From: Psychrobacter glacincola
GTDB lineage: Bacteria > Pseudomonadota > Gammaproteobacteria > Pseudomonadales > Moraxellaceae
Direction: 5' to 3'
Assembly: GCF_904846075.1 (NCBI RefSeq)
Contig: NZ_CAJGZH010000002.1
Span: 1-64,000 of the forward strand
DNA length: 64,000 nt
Shown: in pieces, positions 27,623-36,528 of the stretch
Layout of the letters: each line of letters begins with the position of its first letter
Position numbering within the stretch: position 1 is the stretch's first letter
Notes under the pieces: model-generated
Seen by the model: only the letters and a program-made list of their open reading frames with translations
The model's database searches: none
Told to the model about the DNA's origin: nothing
Made by a program: the position numbers and the translations under genes

Positions 27623-29038
27623 TTACACAGACGGCTGGAGCTTTTCATAGCTGGCTGTTTGATGAGCCCGGTACAAGAAGCCACCCAAAATAATCAGCCG
27701 AAGTAATAACAAACACCACACGCTTAGCCAAATACCAGTCATATCCCACTGTTGGTAGAGCACCCAGCTAAGTGGAAAAAAGATAGCGGCGAGTATCAAT
27801 GCTGCGTTACGAATCACATTACCGGCAGTTAAGCCAAAAAATATACCATCTAGCCAATAGGCACCAACGCCAACGAGAGGTAGTAATACCGCATAAAGAT
27901 GGTACTCATATGCCAACGTAAAAACGGACTCGATATTGGTCATAAATTGCAAATATGTTGGCATTGCCAGCCACCATATTGCACTCAACGTTATCGCTAG
28001 ACCATAACTGACGATACCGGTGCGCTTGACGATAATACGAAAACGTGGCCAATCCCGTCGTCCTGCTGCTTGACCGCTTAACGTCTCAGCCGATACTGCC
28101 ACGCCATCAAGAGCAAAGGCTGAGATACTTAATACTTGAAGCAAAATAGCATTGGCGGCTAGGATGACGTCACCACTTTGAGCCGACAAGCGGGTAATCC
28201 AAGCGAAACTCAACGTCAAGATTAGAGTACGGATAAAAATATCTTTATTTAATGAAAATAGCCTAAGCATTTTTTCTTTAGAAAAATGTTGCTTGTCGGC
28301 AGTGAATAAGGCTTGCCAAGATATTTGCAAATGCTGACGGCTGAGCCACAATGCTAGTATCACGCCTAGCCAAAAGGCAATAGTGGTTCCTAACGCCACC
28401 CCAACCAAGCCCATCTGCATGCCGTAGACAAAAAACAAGGTTAGAATGATATTTAGCATAGCGATAAAGCCTTGCTGGTAAAGCATGTAGCGAGTCTTAC
28501 CTTGACCAGCAAACCAGCCAATAAAGGCAAAGTTCATTAGCTCAGCGATGACGCCCCAAAAGCGTACATCCAAATAAGTCTTTGCCGCTTGCCCACTTTC
28601 AGGGTTAGCCGATAGGGCTTGCAAGCCAAAATCTATCAACCAAGGCTTTGCCAGTAACAGAATGCTACCGATAGCAAACGCTAATAACAAGGCACGTTGC
28701 AAGATTGATAGTAGGGGTGATGGGGTTGACGATTTTGTGGTATGAGTAGAATTATCAACATGATTGACCGATTGTCCGAGCGCTTGAGCCGATAGCCCAG
28801 AAGACGCATATTGCAAAAAGTTAAAACTCACGAGCAATAAAGACAATAACTGTATCGCCAAGCCCATCCCAGCAAGTTTAGCCGTGTCATTCATGTTACC
28901 CACGATCGCGGTATCGATGACGCTTTGTAGTGGCATGGCTAGGTTGGCCAATAACACGGGCAACGCAATAGCAACGATGCGCGCATATCGAGTATCAATC
29001 GGTGGCATAGCACTAGGTGGCGAGGTGGTCATTGGCAT
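27623..29038 (-). CDS. MATE family efflux transporter, DinF-like
   Basis: Twelve-span antiporter of the multidrug and toxin extrusion family, 471 residues. Characteristic segments are ARIVAIALPVLLANLAMPLQSVIDTAIVG at the start, GWFAGQGKTRYMLYQQGFIAMLNIILTLFF in the first half, and ALDGVAVSAETLSGQAAGRRDWPRF in the second half, closest in feel to the DinF branch. Substrates cannot be read from the sequence. No SOS box is evident at its start. A second ATG three codons in is equally plausible, since no ribosome site is clear. Confidence 0.9.
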   Translation of the reverse strand: MPMTTSPPSAMPPIDTRYARIVAIALPVLLANLAMPLQSVIDTAIVGNMNDTAKLAGMGLAIQLLSLLLVSFNFLQYASSGLSAQALGQSVNHVDNSTHTTKSSTPSPLLSILQRALLLAFAIGSILLLAKPWLIDFGLQALSANPESGQAAKTYLDVRFWGVIAELMNFAFIGWFAGQGKTRYMLYQQGFIAMLNIILTLFFVYGMQMGLVGVALGTTIAFWLGVILALWLSRQHLQISWQALFTADKQHFSKEKMLRLFSLNKDIFIRTLILTLSFAWITRLSAQSGDVILAANAILLQVLSISAFALDGVAVSAETLSGQAAGRRDWPRFRIIVKRTGIVSYGLAITLSAIWWLAMPTYLQFMTNIESVFTLAYEYHLYAVLLPLVGVGAYWLDGIFFGLTAGNVIRNAALILAAIFFPLSWVLYQQWDMTGIWLSVWCLLLLRLIILGGFLYRAHQTASYEKLQPSV

Positions 29039-29251
29039 TTTTGGCTCGTTTATCGCTGAAAAACAAGAAGGGCGGAGTTAGTGTCATTAACGCTATGACA
29101 TTACCGTATAGTCAATTCATTATAAAGGCGTTACGGCGTTAACTTTACTTGAAGTATGGCTTATATATTTGTACTTTGTTGCCTGGACTCTGTTTTAAAT
29201 GGAGTTAGCTCTAGCAAGTGTGATATTCAAGGCAAAAATAGCTACAAAGAC

Positions 29252-29291
29252 AAAAGCACCTAGACTCATTATTCACGAGTCAGGTGCTTTT
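29252..29291 (-). terminator. Terminator after secF
   Basis: AAAAGCACCT-GACTC and GAGTC-AGGTGCTTTT pair with a single bulged base around a nine-base loop, and T-rich sequence follows on the minus strand. It lies 60 bases past the secF stop. The rest of the 29039-29351 gap holds no gene and must contain the promoter of the MATE gene. Confidence 0.8.
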
Positions 29292-29351
29292 CTTGATGCT
29301 TGCTTAAATACTATCTTAGCTAGCGATTAGCTTGAGAAAGTATAAAATTTA

Positions 29352-30614
29352 TTAAGCATTGTCTTGTTCAAACATTTTTGGATCATTGAAAGTGACAATT
29401 TCTTCTTCAAACTCAGGTTTTACTTTCACAATAAAGTCATCGCGTGATAGACCCATACGTAATGGAATCGAGCTTGCAATATACGTTGATGAGTAAGTAC
29501 CGGCAAGCAGACCAATGAAGAGCGCTACTGAGAACCAGAACAGTCCATCGCCGCCTAAGAATAGCATGGCAAGTACGACGAGTAAAACAGTGGAAATGGT
29601 CATAATGGTACGGCGCAACGTTTCGGTCAAAGACAGGTCAACGGTCTGGCGAGGTGTGATACCACGGACACGACGAAAATTCTCACGAATACGGTCATAC
29701 ACAACAATTGTATCATTGATAGAATAACCAACCAGTGCCAAGACGGCCGCCAAGACGGTTAAGTCAAATGGGAAACCAAATAACGCAAAAACACCAATGG
29801 TCACGATAGCATCATGAAACAGCGATAATACCGCACCAAGAGCGAGTTTAAATTGGAAACGTAAGGCAACATAGCCCAACATACAGACCAATGCTAATAC
29901 CAGTGACATGACTGAGTTTAGATAAATTTCATTACCAACTTGGCTGCCAATAATATTAACGTTACTGATTTCAACATTATTATTAGGCAGGGTTAATGCT
30001 TTAGTCAGGCTACTATTTAGGCCGTCTACGTTATCAGACTGTGGTGGCAAGCGTACGAGGAGTTCTTCTCGCGTACCAAGATATTGTACCACGGCATCAT
30101 CAAAGCCATTATCGGCCAATGCTTGTACGACTTCAACTTGCTCAACAGGCTGCTCGTAACGCACATCTGCGGACACACCACCCGTAAAATCAAGTCCTAA
30201 GTTTAGACCGTTTACTGCAATTGCAATGATACTACCAATAACCATCAATAGAGATAAAAGTGCCATTGGCTTTTCTATCTTCATAAACGGAATAATACGC
30301 TGGTTGCCAACGGCTTTGATACCGCCTTCAGCGATTGCAGCCGCATCATCAGCGGCATCACCCGATTCTACATCAGGATTGGCTGCTTGGGTGGTCAGTG
30401 CTTGACTGTCTTTACCCGCATCCTTACTGCCGCTCAGAGCTTTGCCTTTTTTTGATTTAGCGGTAGTTGGGTTATTGGCTTTGGTATTACTACCTTTCCC
30501 ATCACGGCGTGGTTTTTTACGGCGGTGTGTGCTTGCCTCAACATTTGAGCCACTTGAACCATCTCGATCTGGATTATTCTGCTGTTCTAAAGGATTGTTC
30601 TTATCAATCGTCAT
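29352..30614 (-). CDS. secF: Protein translocase subunit SecF, with long N-terminal extension
   Basis: RND-like membrane subunit that works with SecD to pull preproteins out of the Sec channel using the proton gradient. About the first 105 residues are hydrophilic and rich in K, R, N, S and D, then IIPFMKIEKPMALLSLLMVIGS starts the SecF fold. GLNLGLDFTGGVSADVRY, LALVGYSINDTIVVYDRIREN and RTIMTISTVLLVVLAMLFLGG follow. The 420 residues compare with 323 in E. coli, and the difference is this extension. The start codon lies nine bases after the secD stop, with AGGAGA overlapping that stop, so the pair is coupled. Confidence 0.97.
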   Translation of the reverse strand: MTIDKNNPLEQQNNPDRDGSSGSNVEASTHRRKKPRRDGKGSNTKANNPTTAKSKKGKALSGSKDAGKDSQALTTQAANPDVESGDAADDAAAIAEGGIKAVGNQRIIPFMKIEKPMALLSLLMVIGSIIAIAVNGLNLGLDFTGGVSADVRYEQPVEQVEVVQALADNGFDDAVVQYLGTREELLVRLPPQSDNVDGLNSSLTKALTLPNNNVEISNVNIIGSQVGNEIYLNSVMSLVLALVCMLGYVALRFQFKLALGAVLSLFHDAIVTIGVFALFGFPFDLTVLAAVLALVGYSINDTIVVYDRIRENFRRVRGITPRQTVDLSLTETLRRTIMTISTVLLVVLAMLFLGGDGLFWFSVALFIGLLAGTYSSTYIASSIPLRMGLSRDDFIVKVKPEFEEEIVTFNDPKMFEQDNA

Positions 30615-30623
30615 AATGTTCTC

Positions 30624-32501
30624 CTAACCGATGCTCAAACGTTTGATAGATTTACGCTTACCATAAGCAATCTGTACCAGCGCACGTGTCACCATAATAG
30701 CGGTAAACAGTGAACTGACAATACCAATAGCCAATGTAACCGCAAAGCCTTTAATCGGACCCGTGCCAATTGCAAATAGAATAAAAGCAATCAATAGGGT
30801 GGTGATGTTGGCATCGAAAATACTACTAAAGGCTCGATCAAAACCTGCCACGATGGCGGATTTGGGCCGTACCCCGTTTGCTAGCTCTTCACGTATTCGC
30901 TCAAAGATCAGTACGTTGGCATCGACGGCCATACCGATGGTCAAAACGATACCAGCAATACCAGGCAAGGTAAGTGATGAGCCTAAGATTGACATAATAG
31001 CAATGATGATAATAACGTTCACGGCCAGCGCCACGTTGGCAATCACACCAAATAGACGATAGAATATAATCATAAACGCAAACACTAATAGATAACCGAC
31101 TTGCGTAGAGAATAGACCTTTATCAATATTGTCTTGACCTAATGATGGACCAATGGTGCGTTCTTCTACAAAGTACATCGGTGCGGCAAGTGCGCCTGAG
31201 CGTAGTAGTAGTGCAAGCTCGGCAGCTTCAGCGCTACTATCTAGACCAGTAATACGGAAGGATGAGCCAAGGACCGCTTGAATATTGGCACGGTTAATGA
31301 CTTTGGTCTCAGCATAAGGCGTTCTAACTTCGACAGTTTCGCCAGTTTCTGGATCTTCTTCGTAAGTGATTCTTTGCTTGTTTTCGATGAACAATACAGC
31401 CATCTGTTTGCCAACGGCGGTACGAGTGGCATTTTGCATGAGCTTACCACCAGCACTATCTAAAGTAATGCTGACTTCAGGAGAGCCGCTTTCATCCACA
31501 CCAGTTTGAGCATTAGTGACTTTATCACCCGTGACAATCGCTTGACGTTCAAGCAGTACCGGCGGACCATCAAGCGTCTCAAACGGGAAAGCTTCGGTAC
31601 CCGCTGGAGGGATGCCGCCCGTATAGTTTTCGCTGTCTTCAGCAACCATACGGAACTCAAGGTTTGCAGTGCGCCCTAAGACACGTTTTGCCTCAGCAGT
31701 ATCTTGTACGCCAGGAAGCTCGACGACGATACGGCTAGCACCTTGAGACTGTACTAAAGCTTCAGTCACACCAAGCTCAGCAATACGATTGCGAAGGGTG
31801 GTCAAGTTTTGATTGACCGCATAGCTATTGATTTCATCAAGCGTTGCATCGTTGTACGCTAAAATCAGTGCAGGACCTTGCTCATCAATAGAGGATTGCA
31901 AGCTAAAGGTATTGCCCATTGAGCCTTGCAGAACATTCTGTGCACGGTTACGAGCATCTGTATCAGCGAAATGTAATACCACACTTCGATCTTCTGTCTT
32001 AATGCCTTTGATCGCAATTCGCTCAGCACGTAGCTCGCGACGCATGTCACGACTGGCACTGGTCAAACGCTGTTCAAGCGCCTTGTCCATATCGACTTCT
32101 AGTACAAAACGCACACCGCCACGCAAATCAAGGCCGAGTTTCATCGGTTTTGCCCCGATATCACGTAGCCACTGCGGCGTCGTTTGCGCCAAGTTAAGCG
32201 CGACGACATAGTCTTCGCCCAAGTTTTGACGCAGTACTTCCTGAGCTTTGAGCTGATCGACTGGATTGTCAAGACGTACCAGTGCACTGTTGCCCTCAAA
32301 GGTTCCATCATGGTTATTGATGCCAGCCTCTTCAAGCAAGCTTTGAGACTCAGTCAAGATACCTTCAGACAGCTGTGTACCTGCAGCGGCGCTTGTAATC
32401 TGCACGGCAGGTTCATCAGGATAGAGGTTAGGAGCAGCATATAGACCGGCAATGATTAGCACGACGGCAATAAGTAAGTATTTCCAAGCGGGATATTGCA
32501 T
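30624..32501 (-). CDS. secD: Protein translocase subunit SecD
   Basis: Partner of SecF in the Sec holotranslocon. Starting at ATG 32499-32501 (MQYPAWKYLLIAVVLIIAG) it has 625 residues, close to the 615 of E. coli; AAGAAG precedes this ATG, while a longer frame would need TTG. It has one N-terminal span, a large periplasmic P1 domain with LGLDLRGGVRFVLEVDM and LRNRIAELGVTEALVQSQG. Five C-terminal spans follow, including LTLPGIAGIVLTIGMAVDANVLIFERIREE and TTLLIAFILFAIGTGPIKGFAVTLAIGI. yajC is 584 bases upstream rather than immediately adjacent. Confidence 0.97.
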   Translation of the reverse strand: MQYPAWKYLLIAVVLIIAGLYAAPNLYPDEPAVQITSAAAGTQLSEGILTESQSLLEEAGINNHDGTFEGNSALVRLDNPVDQLKAQEVLRQNLGEDYVVALNLAQTTPQWLRDIGAKPMKLGLDLRGGVRFVLEVDMDKALEQRLTSASRDMRRELRAERIAIKGIKTEDRSVVLHFADTDARNRAQNVLQGSMGNTFSLQSSIDEQGPALILAYNDATLDEINSYAVNQNLTTLRNRIAELGVTEALVQSQGASRIVVELPGVQDTAEAKRVLGRTANLEFRMVAEDSENYTGGIPPAGTEAFPFETLDGPPVLLERQAIVTGDKVTNAQTGVDESGSPEVSITLDSAGGKLMQNATRTAVGKQMAVLFIENKQRITYEEDPETGETVEVRTPYAETKVINRANIQAVLGSSFRITGLDSSAEAAELALLLRSGALAAPMYFVEERTIGPSLGQDNIDKGLFSTQVGYLLVFAFMIIFYRLFGVIANVALAVNVIIIIAIMSILGSSLTLPGIAGIVLTIGMAVDANVLIFERIREELANGVRPKSAIVAGFDRAFSSIFDANITTLLIAFILFAIGTGPIKGFAVTLAIGIVSSLFTAIMVTRALVQIAYGKRKSIKRLSIG

Positions 32502-32803
32502 AATCACTTCTTTAGGTTGATAAACGACTGGCGACGTAGGCCACAAGTTAGCAGATGGGAAGTTAGCGATAGCAATGGTTGAGTGCTGTATCTAGCAGTC
32601 GTCATCATGCACCATTGCGATCATCCGCGATGATAGTAAAACAGTAGAGCAAATAATACAGACGTATCTTTATATAGTCATCAAAAATATATAGTCAGCA
32701 AAATATCACTGATAAAATCAATAAAGACAGCATGGTCAAAAGCATAAACATAAATTGTCTATACTCTATGAGACTGTTTTTACATCATTGCTCTATAGCG
32801 AAA
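32502..32803. other. secD upstream region
   Basis: About 300 gene-free bases between secD and the terminator at 32800. Because that terminator ends transcripts coming from yajC, this stretch should hold a separate secDF promoter on the minus strand; I could not single one out with confidence. Confidence 0.45.
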
Positions 32804-32830
32804 AATGACCGTAAATAAGGTACGGTCATT
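32800..32830 (-). terminator. Terminator between yajC and secD
   Basis: AATGACCGTA and TACGGTCATT form a perfect ten-base stem with a seven-base loop. Read on the minus strand, a T-run follows. It lies downstream of yajC and of the MITE copy, and upstream of secD. Confidence 0.75.
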
Positions 32831-32871
32831 CTTAGGCACTGTATTAATCACTATATTTATTAACGAAAGAT

Positions 32872-33045
32872 TAGGGCGTGTCCTCAATTCAATCGATTAT
32901 CCTCTAAATGGGCTAAAAATGGCTAAATTTTGCCAAACATCGTCAAATAGCTTATTAATATCTCGATATTATTTGCGCTACTTTCCTTGTTTGACGGCAA
33001 TTTATTTCATTTTTACCCCTATTTTTAAAATGAGGACACGCCCTA
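32872..33045 (+). mobile_element. 174-bp MITE-like element, copy 2
   Basis: Same length and orientation as 2346-2519. The end repeats are perfect here over 15 bases, TAGGGCGTGTCCTCA and TGAGGACACGCCCTA, which suggests a younger or better preserved copy. It contains no gene of its own. It sits 40 bases past the yajC stop, inside what is normally the yajC-secD interval. Confidence 0.8.
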
Positions 33046-33085
33046 GTAATCATTAATAAAACGCGACTAATATTTCAATCAATCA

Positions 33086-33415
33086 TTAAACGCTTTCGAT
33101 TGTGCCAGCAGGTAACACTGAAATAACAGAAGCACGTTGTACTTTGACATCAGTATTATTGTTTAGGCTGACCACTGCATAGTCACCTTCAATGGCTTTG
33201 ATACGACCCATCAAACCACCAGCAAAAATGATTTCGCTACCGACAGTCAATGCATTGACCATGGCACGATGTTCTTTGGTACGCTTAGACTGTGGACGAA
33301 TGACTAAGAAGTAAAAAATCGCAAAAAAAGCAACAGGCAATAGTATTTGACTAAATAGTGACATCGCACCAGCAGCTTCTGGTGCAGCATGGGCAGCTTG
33401 GATAAATAACAACAT
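33086..33415 (-). CDS. yajC: Sec translocon accessory protein YajC
   Basis: Small single-span inner-membrane protein that binds SecDF. The 109 residues contain the span SLFSQILLPVAFFAIFYFLVIRPQ with the family signature FFYFLxIRPQ-like end, then KRTKEHRAMVNALTVGSEIIFAGGLMGRI and a C-terminal beta-rich part. GAGAG before the ATG supports the start. E. coli YajC has 110 residues. The usual tgt gene is not upstream here, and secD is separated by a MITE copy and a terminator. Confidence 0.95.
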   Translation of the reverse strand: MLLFIQAAHAAPEAAGAMSLFSQILLPVAFFAIFYFLVIRPQSKRTKEHRAMVNALTVGSEIIFAGGLMGRIKAIEGDYAVVSLNNNTDVKVQRASVISVLPAGTIESV

Positions 33416-33939
33416 AATTTCTCTCAGTAAGTCATAGATAATAATAAAATTAAACGCATAGTAACAAAAAATCCCAGACTTGGTAACTGTTAATCATAGG
33501 CTGAGTATGTTTTTCTTAAGGTAATGGCATGCTAGCGGTCATTACTTTTTGCGGCAATATTTTTGCCACCTCATATAAGTGACGCCAAAGCGCTGAGAGT
33601 ATAACAAAATTCAAGCAGCGAATGGATGCTAGGTAGTAGTAGCGTAGCAAAAGGTATGATCAAGGATACCAAAAAACAAAGACTTAACAATAGCGTCTTA
33701 TTGTGAAATGACATCATCAATGCTACTATCAAATGGCAATAATTCCCTGCATTTAGCGCACAGTTTATTAGTATATAATATATCCTATTATCTGCTGCTA
33801 AATCAGTTTTGAGCAGCGAGTTACCATCGTTTTAGCAGATAACTAATAGCTAATTAATCATGTTTGTTTTTAATGATTTAGTATCGTTTGCTCATTATAT
33901 TATTATCCCTTTTACTTTTTTCTGTTTAGGTTACCTAAC
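33416..33939. other. Gene-free region between yajC and the CNNM/CBS gene
   Basis: 524 bases with no convincing gene. A TATATAAT box near 33773 could be the minus-ten element of the downstream plus-strand gene. A short frame from 33860 overlaps the start of that gene and looks accidental. Confidence 0.45.
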
Positions 33940-35238
33940 TTGTTTACCACTTTTATGTTTGTACCTCGTTTGTGTCGTCCGCGCGCTTGTAAAGAAGCGT
34001 CTGCTAAACCTCCTCCGACATCACGCTATTCAAAGCGTCTTAGTCGTACCAATTCAATTGCTGGATTATCAGCACTGACGGCGATGCTGCTATTGCCATA
34101 TCCAGCTTTTGCCGCTGATGCTTTAGCAGAGCCGACCGCGATCAGTGTGCTATTACTCATACTTTTTGTGGTTGTCGCTATCGGTATCTCGTTTGTCTGT
34201 TCATTGGCTGAGTCTGCATTACTGAGCATGACGCCGTCTTATATCGCTGATGTTCAAGAAAGCAATCCGAAAAAAGCAAATATGCTAAGACGCTTAAAGG
34301 TTGATAATATCGATCAGTCATTGGCGGCTATTTTGACTTTGAATACAGTGGCTCATACATTAGGTTCTATCGGTGCTGGTGCCCAAGCCACGATTGTGTT
34401 TGGTAGTGCTTGGTTTGGACTGTTTTCTGCCATTATGACCTTGGCGATTTTGTTTTTATCTGAAATTATTCCAAAAACGCTTGGGACACTATACTGGCGT
34501 CAACTAAGCGGTATGGTCGCTTACTTCGTGCGAGGCATTATCCTGCTGTTGTATCCACTTATTTGGATCTCAGAAAAGTTAACCAAATTGCTAGTACGTG
34601 GCAAAGAACCCCAAGCATTCAGTCGTCGTGAATTTGCGGCACTTGCCAGTATCGGTGAAGAGTCAGGACAGATTGACCCATTAGAATCGCGCATTATTCG
34701 CAATTTACTAGCATTTGGTGCGATCAAAGTCGAAGATATCATGACCCCGCGTTCGGTGATGTTGGCGTTTGAAGAAAACAAAACAGTCGCTGAATTATTG
34801 GTTGATCGCCCAAAATTGACGTTTTCACGACTGCCAATTTATGATGGTGACTTGGATAACATCACAGGTTTTGTATTAAAAACAGACATGTTATTAGCAA
34901 AAGTAAACCATGCGATGCACAAGCCGTTGACTCAGTTTAAACGTGACATTACTTTTGTTTTTTCAAAAATGAAACTGTTTGATTTGTTAGAGCTGATGCT
35001 AAAAAACCGTATACATATTGCGATTACAGTCGGTGAGTATGGTGAAGTCAAAGGTTTGGTTACTTTAGAAGATGTGTTTGAGACGCTATTGGGACTTGAG
35101 ATTGTGGATGAAATAGACCGCGTCGAAGACATGCAAGCACTGGCTCGACAAATGATGGACAGACGAGTAGAGCGATTGGGCATGAAGCTTAGTGATGATG
35201 AACAACAATACGAAGATAATAGTACGGACGCTAAGTAA
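33940..35238 (+). CDS. CNNM-domain membrane protein with paired CBS domains
   Basis: Integral membrane protein of the CNNM/CorC-related group, proposed to act in magnesium or other cation homeostasis. The order is: a basic N-terminal stretch, a signal-like hydrophobic segment ending AFAADA, a CNNM domain with three to four spans (about 65-240; includes SLAESALLSMTPSYIADVQ and LFLSEIIPKTLGTLYW) and two CBS domains (about 255-390; VEDIMTPRSVMLAF, FSRLPIYDG, GLVTLEDVFETLLGLEIVDE). The tail is short and acidic. The C-terminal CorC_HlyC domain common in relatives is absent. TTG 33940 has a weak site; ATG 33955 is the alternative start. Confidence 0.88.
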   Translation: MFTTFMFVPRLCRPRACKEASAKPPPTSRYSKRLSRTNSIAGLSALTAMLLLPYPAFAADALAEPTAISVLLLILFVVVAIGISFVCSLAESALLSMTPSYIADVQESNPKKANMLRRLKVDNIDQSLAAILTLNTVAHTLGSIGAGAQATIVFGSAWFGLFSAIMTLAILFLSEIIPKTLGTLYWRQLSGMVAYFVRGIILLLYPLIWISEKLTKLLVRGKEPQAFSRREFAALASIGEESGQIDPLESRIIRNLLAFGAIKVEDIMTPRSVMLAFEENKTVAELLVDRPKLTFSRLPIYDGDLDNITGFVLKTDMLLAKVNHAMHKPLTQFKRDITFVFSKMKLFDLLELMLKNRIHIAITVGEYGEVKGLVTLEDVFETLLGLEIVDEIDRVEDMQALARQMMDRRVERLGMKLSDDEQQYEDNSTDAK

Positions 35239-35683
35239 GCTTCCATTTGGCTTATTAAATTGAGATTGGATTGACAGAAAGCGACCTAAAATTAGAGCGA
35301 AAACTGAGCTGTGTACTGCGTAAGTGGTTCAGTTAATATATCTAGTATTTATGATAACGATGGGCAGTGACTCATATTTCCAGAAATAATTGTGCCATAT
35401 GGTTGGTATTTTAGTATTCGCAATAATTACACAGGGTGTCACATAGCTGTGAGAATTGAATGATAGTCTCACTCTATGGTAAAAGTACGCTGTCATCATT
35501 AATAAGTAGGTGATGATTAAACAGATATTTTTCACAAGTAGAATGAAGAGGGCACACGCTAGCCAGTGCTCGCTTCATTTATCATGATGTTAATGAGTAA
35601 TAAACGACTACTATATTTAATCAATAAAAAACGTTAGTCATCAAAAGATGGCAACAACGATAACAGCATTGCTAAGGATTATG
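35239..35683. other. Gene-free region
   Basis: 445 bases between the CNNM/CBS gene and the NTF2-like gene. The only frame of note is on the minus strand (35329-35535), AT-rich and without family resemblance, and I regard it as chance. Confidence 0.45.
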
Positions 35684-36178
35684 ATGAAACGATTATGGGG
35701 AAAAGGGCTTTTGGCATTATTGCTAAAAAGTGCCAGCGTGGCGGCGGTAGTGACCGTTGTAAGTACTGTGAGTATCAGTGCACAAGCGGCAGCCATGACC
35801 GAAGCTTTGGTGCAGAACTATATAGCAGCAATGAAGTCATCAGCGAATAGCCAAAATGTCAATCAGGTCGCGCGTCTTGTCTCTGACGATGCACTGATTT
35901 CATTATCTAGAAAAGGTAAGTCTACCAGTTTAGATAAAGATGCTTATTTAAAGTTGTTGCAAAATAGTTGGAATAACACCTCTAATTACCGTTATGATAT
36001 TTCTGTGGATAACATCGTTATTACGGGCGATCAGGCCAAAGCCAATGTCACGACCAATGAGAGCTGGGTAAAAGATGGTAAAAATGTCTCATTTGTCACT
36101 ACCTCAAGAGTGACGCTGACGTTATCGACTGGTAATGCGGTGCTGCTACGTGCCGTATCACAAGTAACGATTAATTAA
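35684..36178 (+). CDS. Predicted exported protein with NTF2-like fold
   Basis: A 164-residue protein with a signal peptide (MKRLWGKG, then a hydrophobic stretch ending AQAAA). The mature part runs MTEALVQNYIAAMKSSANSQNVNQVARLVSDDALISL, then a strand-rich region DISVDNIVITGDQAKANVTTNESWV and VTTSRVTLTLSTGNAVLLRAVSQVTIN. One helix pair followed by a curved sheet is the layout of SnoaL/NTF2-like proteins, here presumably periplasmic. No catalytic residues are evident. AAGG lies seven bases before ATG 35684; an ATG three bases earlier is less well spaced. Function unknown. Confidence 0.75.
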   Translation: MKRLWGKGLLALLLKSASVAAVVTVVSTVSISAQAAAMTEALVQNYIAAMKSSANSQNVNQVARLVSDDALISLSRKGKSTSLDKDAYLKLLQNSWNNTSNYRYDISVDNIVITGDQAKANVTTNESWVKDGKNVSFVTTSRVTLTLSTGNAVLLRAVSQVTIN

Positions 36179-36528
36179 TCGTTACTCGACTAATAACTCA
36201 GTACTGGCTAGTCAGCAATTAGACATTATCAACAATTAGGTATTAATGGATAAGCATTGATTAAGAAACGTCTTTATCAGTGGATAATCAAAGACAATAG
36301 TGCATTAATCAGGCTCTTCGAAAGCTAAGCATTCCATCATAAATAGCCATACAAATTCACAGGGTTGAACAACTAAATGGTTGATTGCATTTCGTGAGAG
36401 GTCTAAAAATTGACTCAACTTATGATGATTATCTTTTTATATTAGACTGGTCTTTGCTTCACATTGCATACTATACTAGCAAGCAACTTTATCTTATCAC
36501 TTTCTGTCGTTAGGAAACTTCCAATATC
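36179..36528. other. Gene-free region before mltD
   Basis: 350 bases with no open frame of interest and no terminator hairpin that I could support. It should carry the mltD promoter; TATATTAGACT near 36438 is a possible minus-ten region. Confidence 0.4.

Noticed and set aside
33860..34078. Hydrophobic plus-strand frame overlapping the CNNM/CBS gene start
   Set aside because: The frame is an overlapping shadow of AT-rich leader; the CNNM gene explains the coding signal.
35329..35535. Minus-strand 68-codon frame
   Set aside because: AT-rich, tyrosine-rich product without family features and no ribosome site; regarded as chance.
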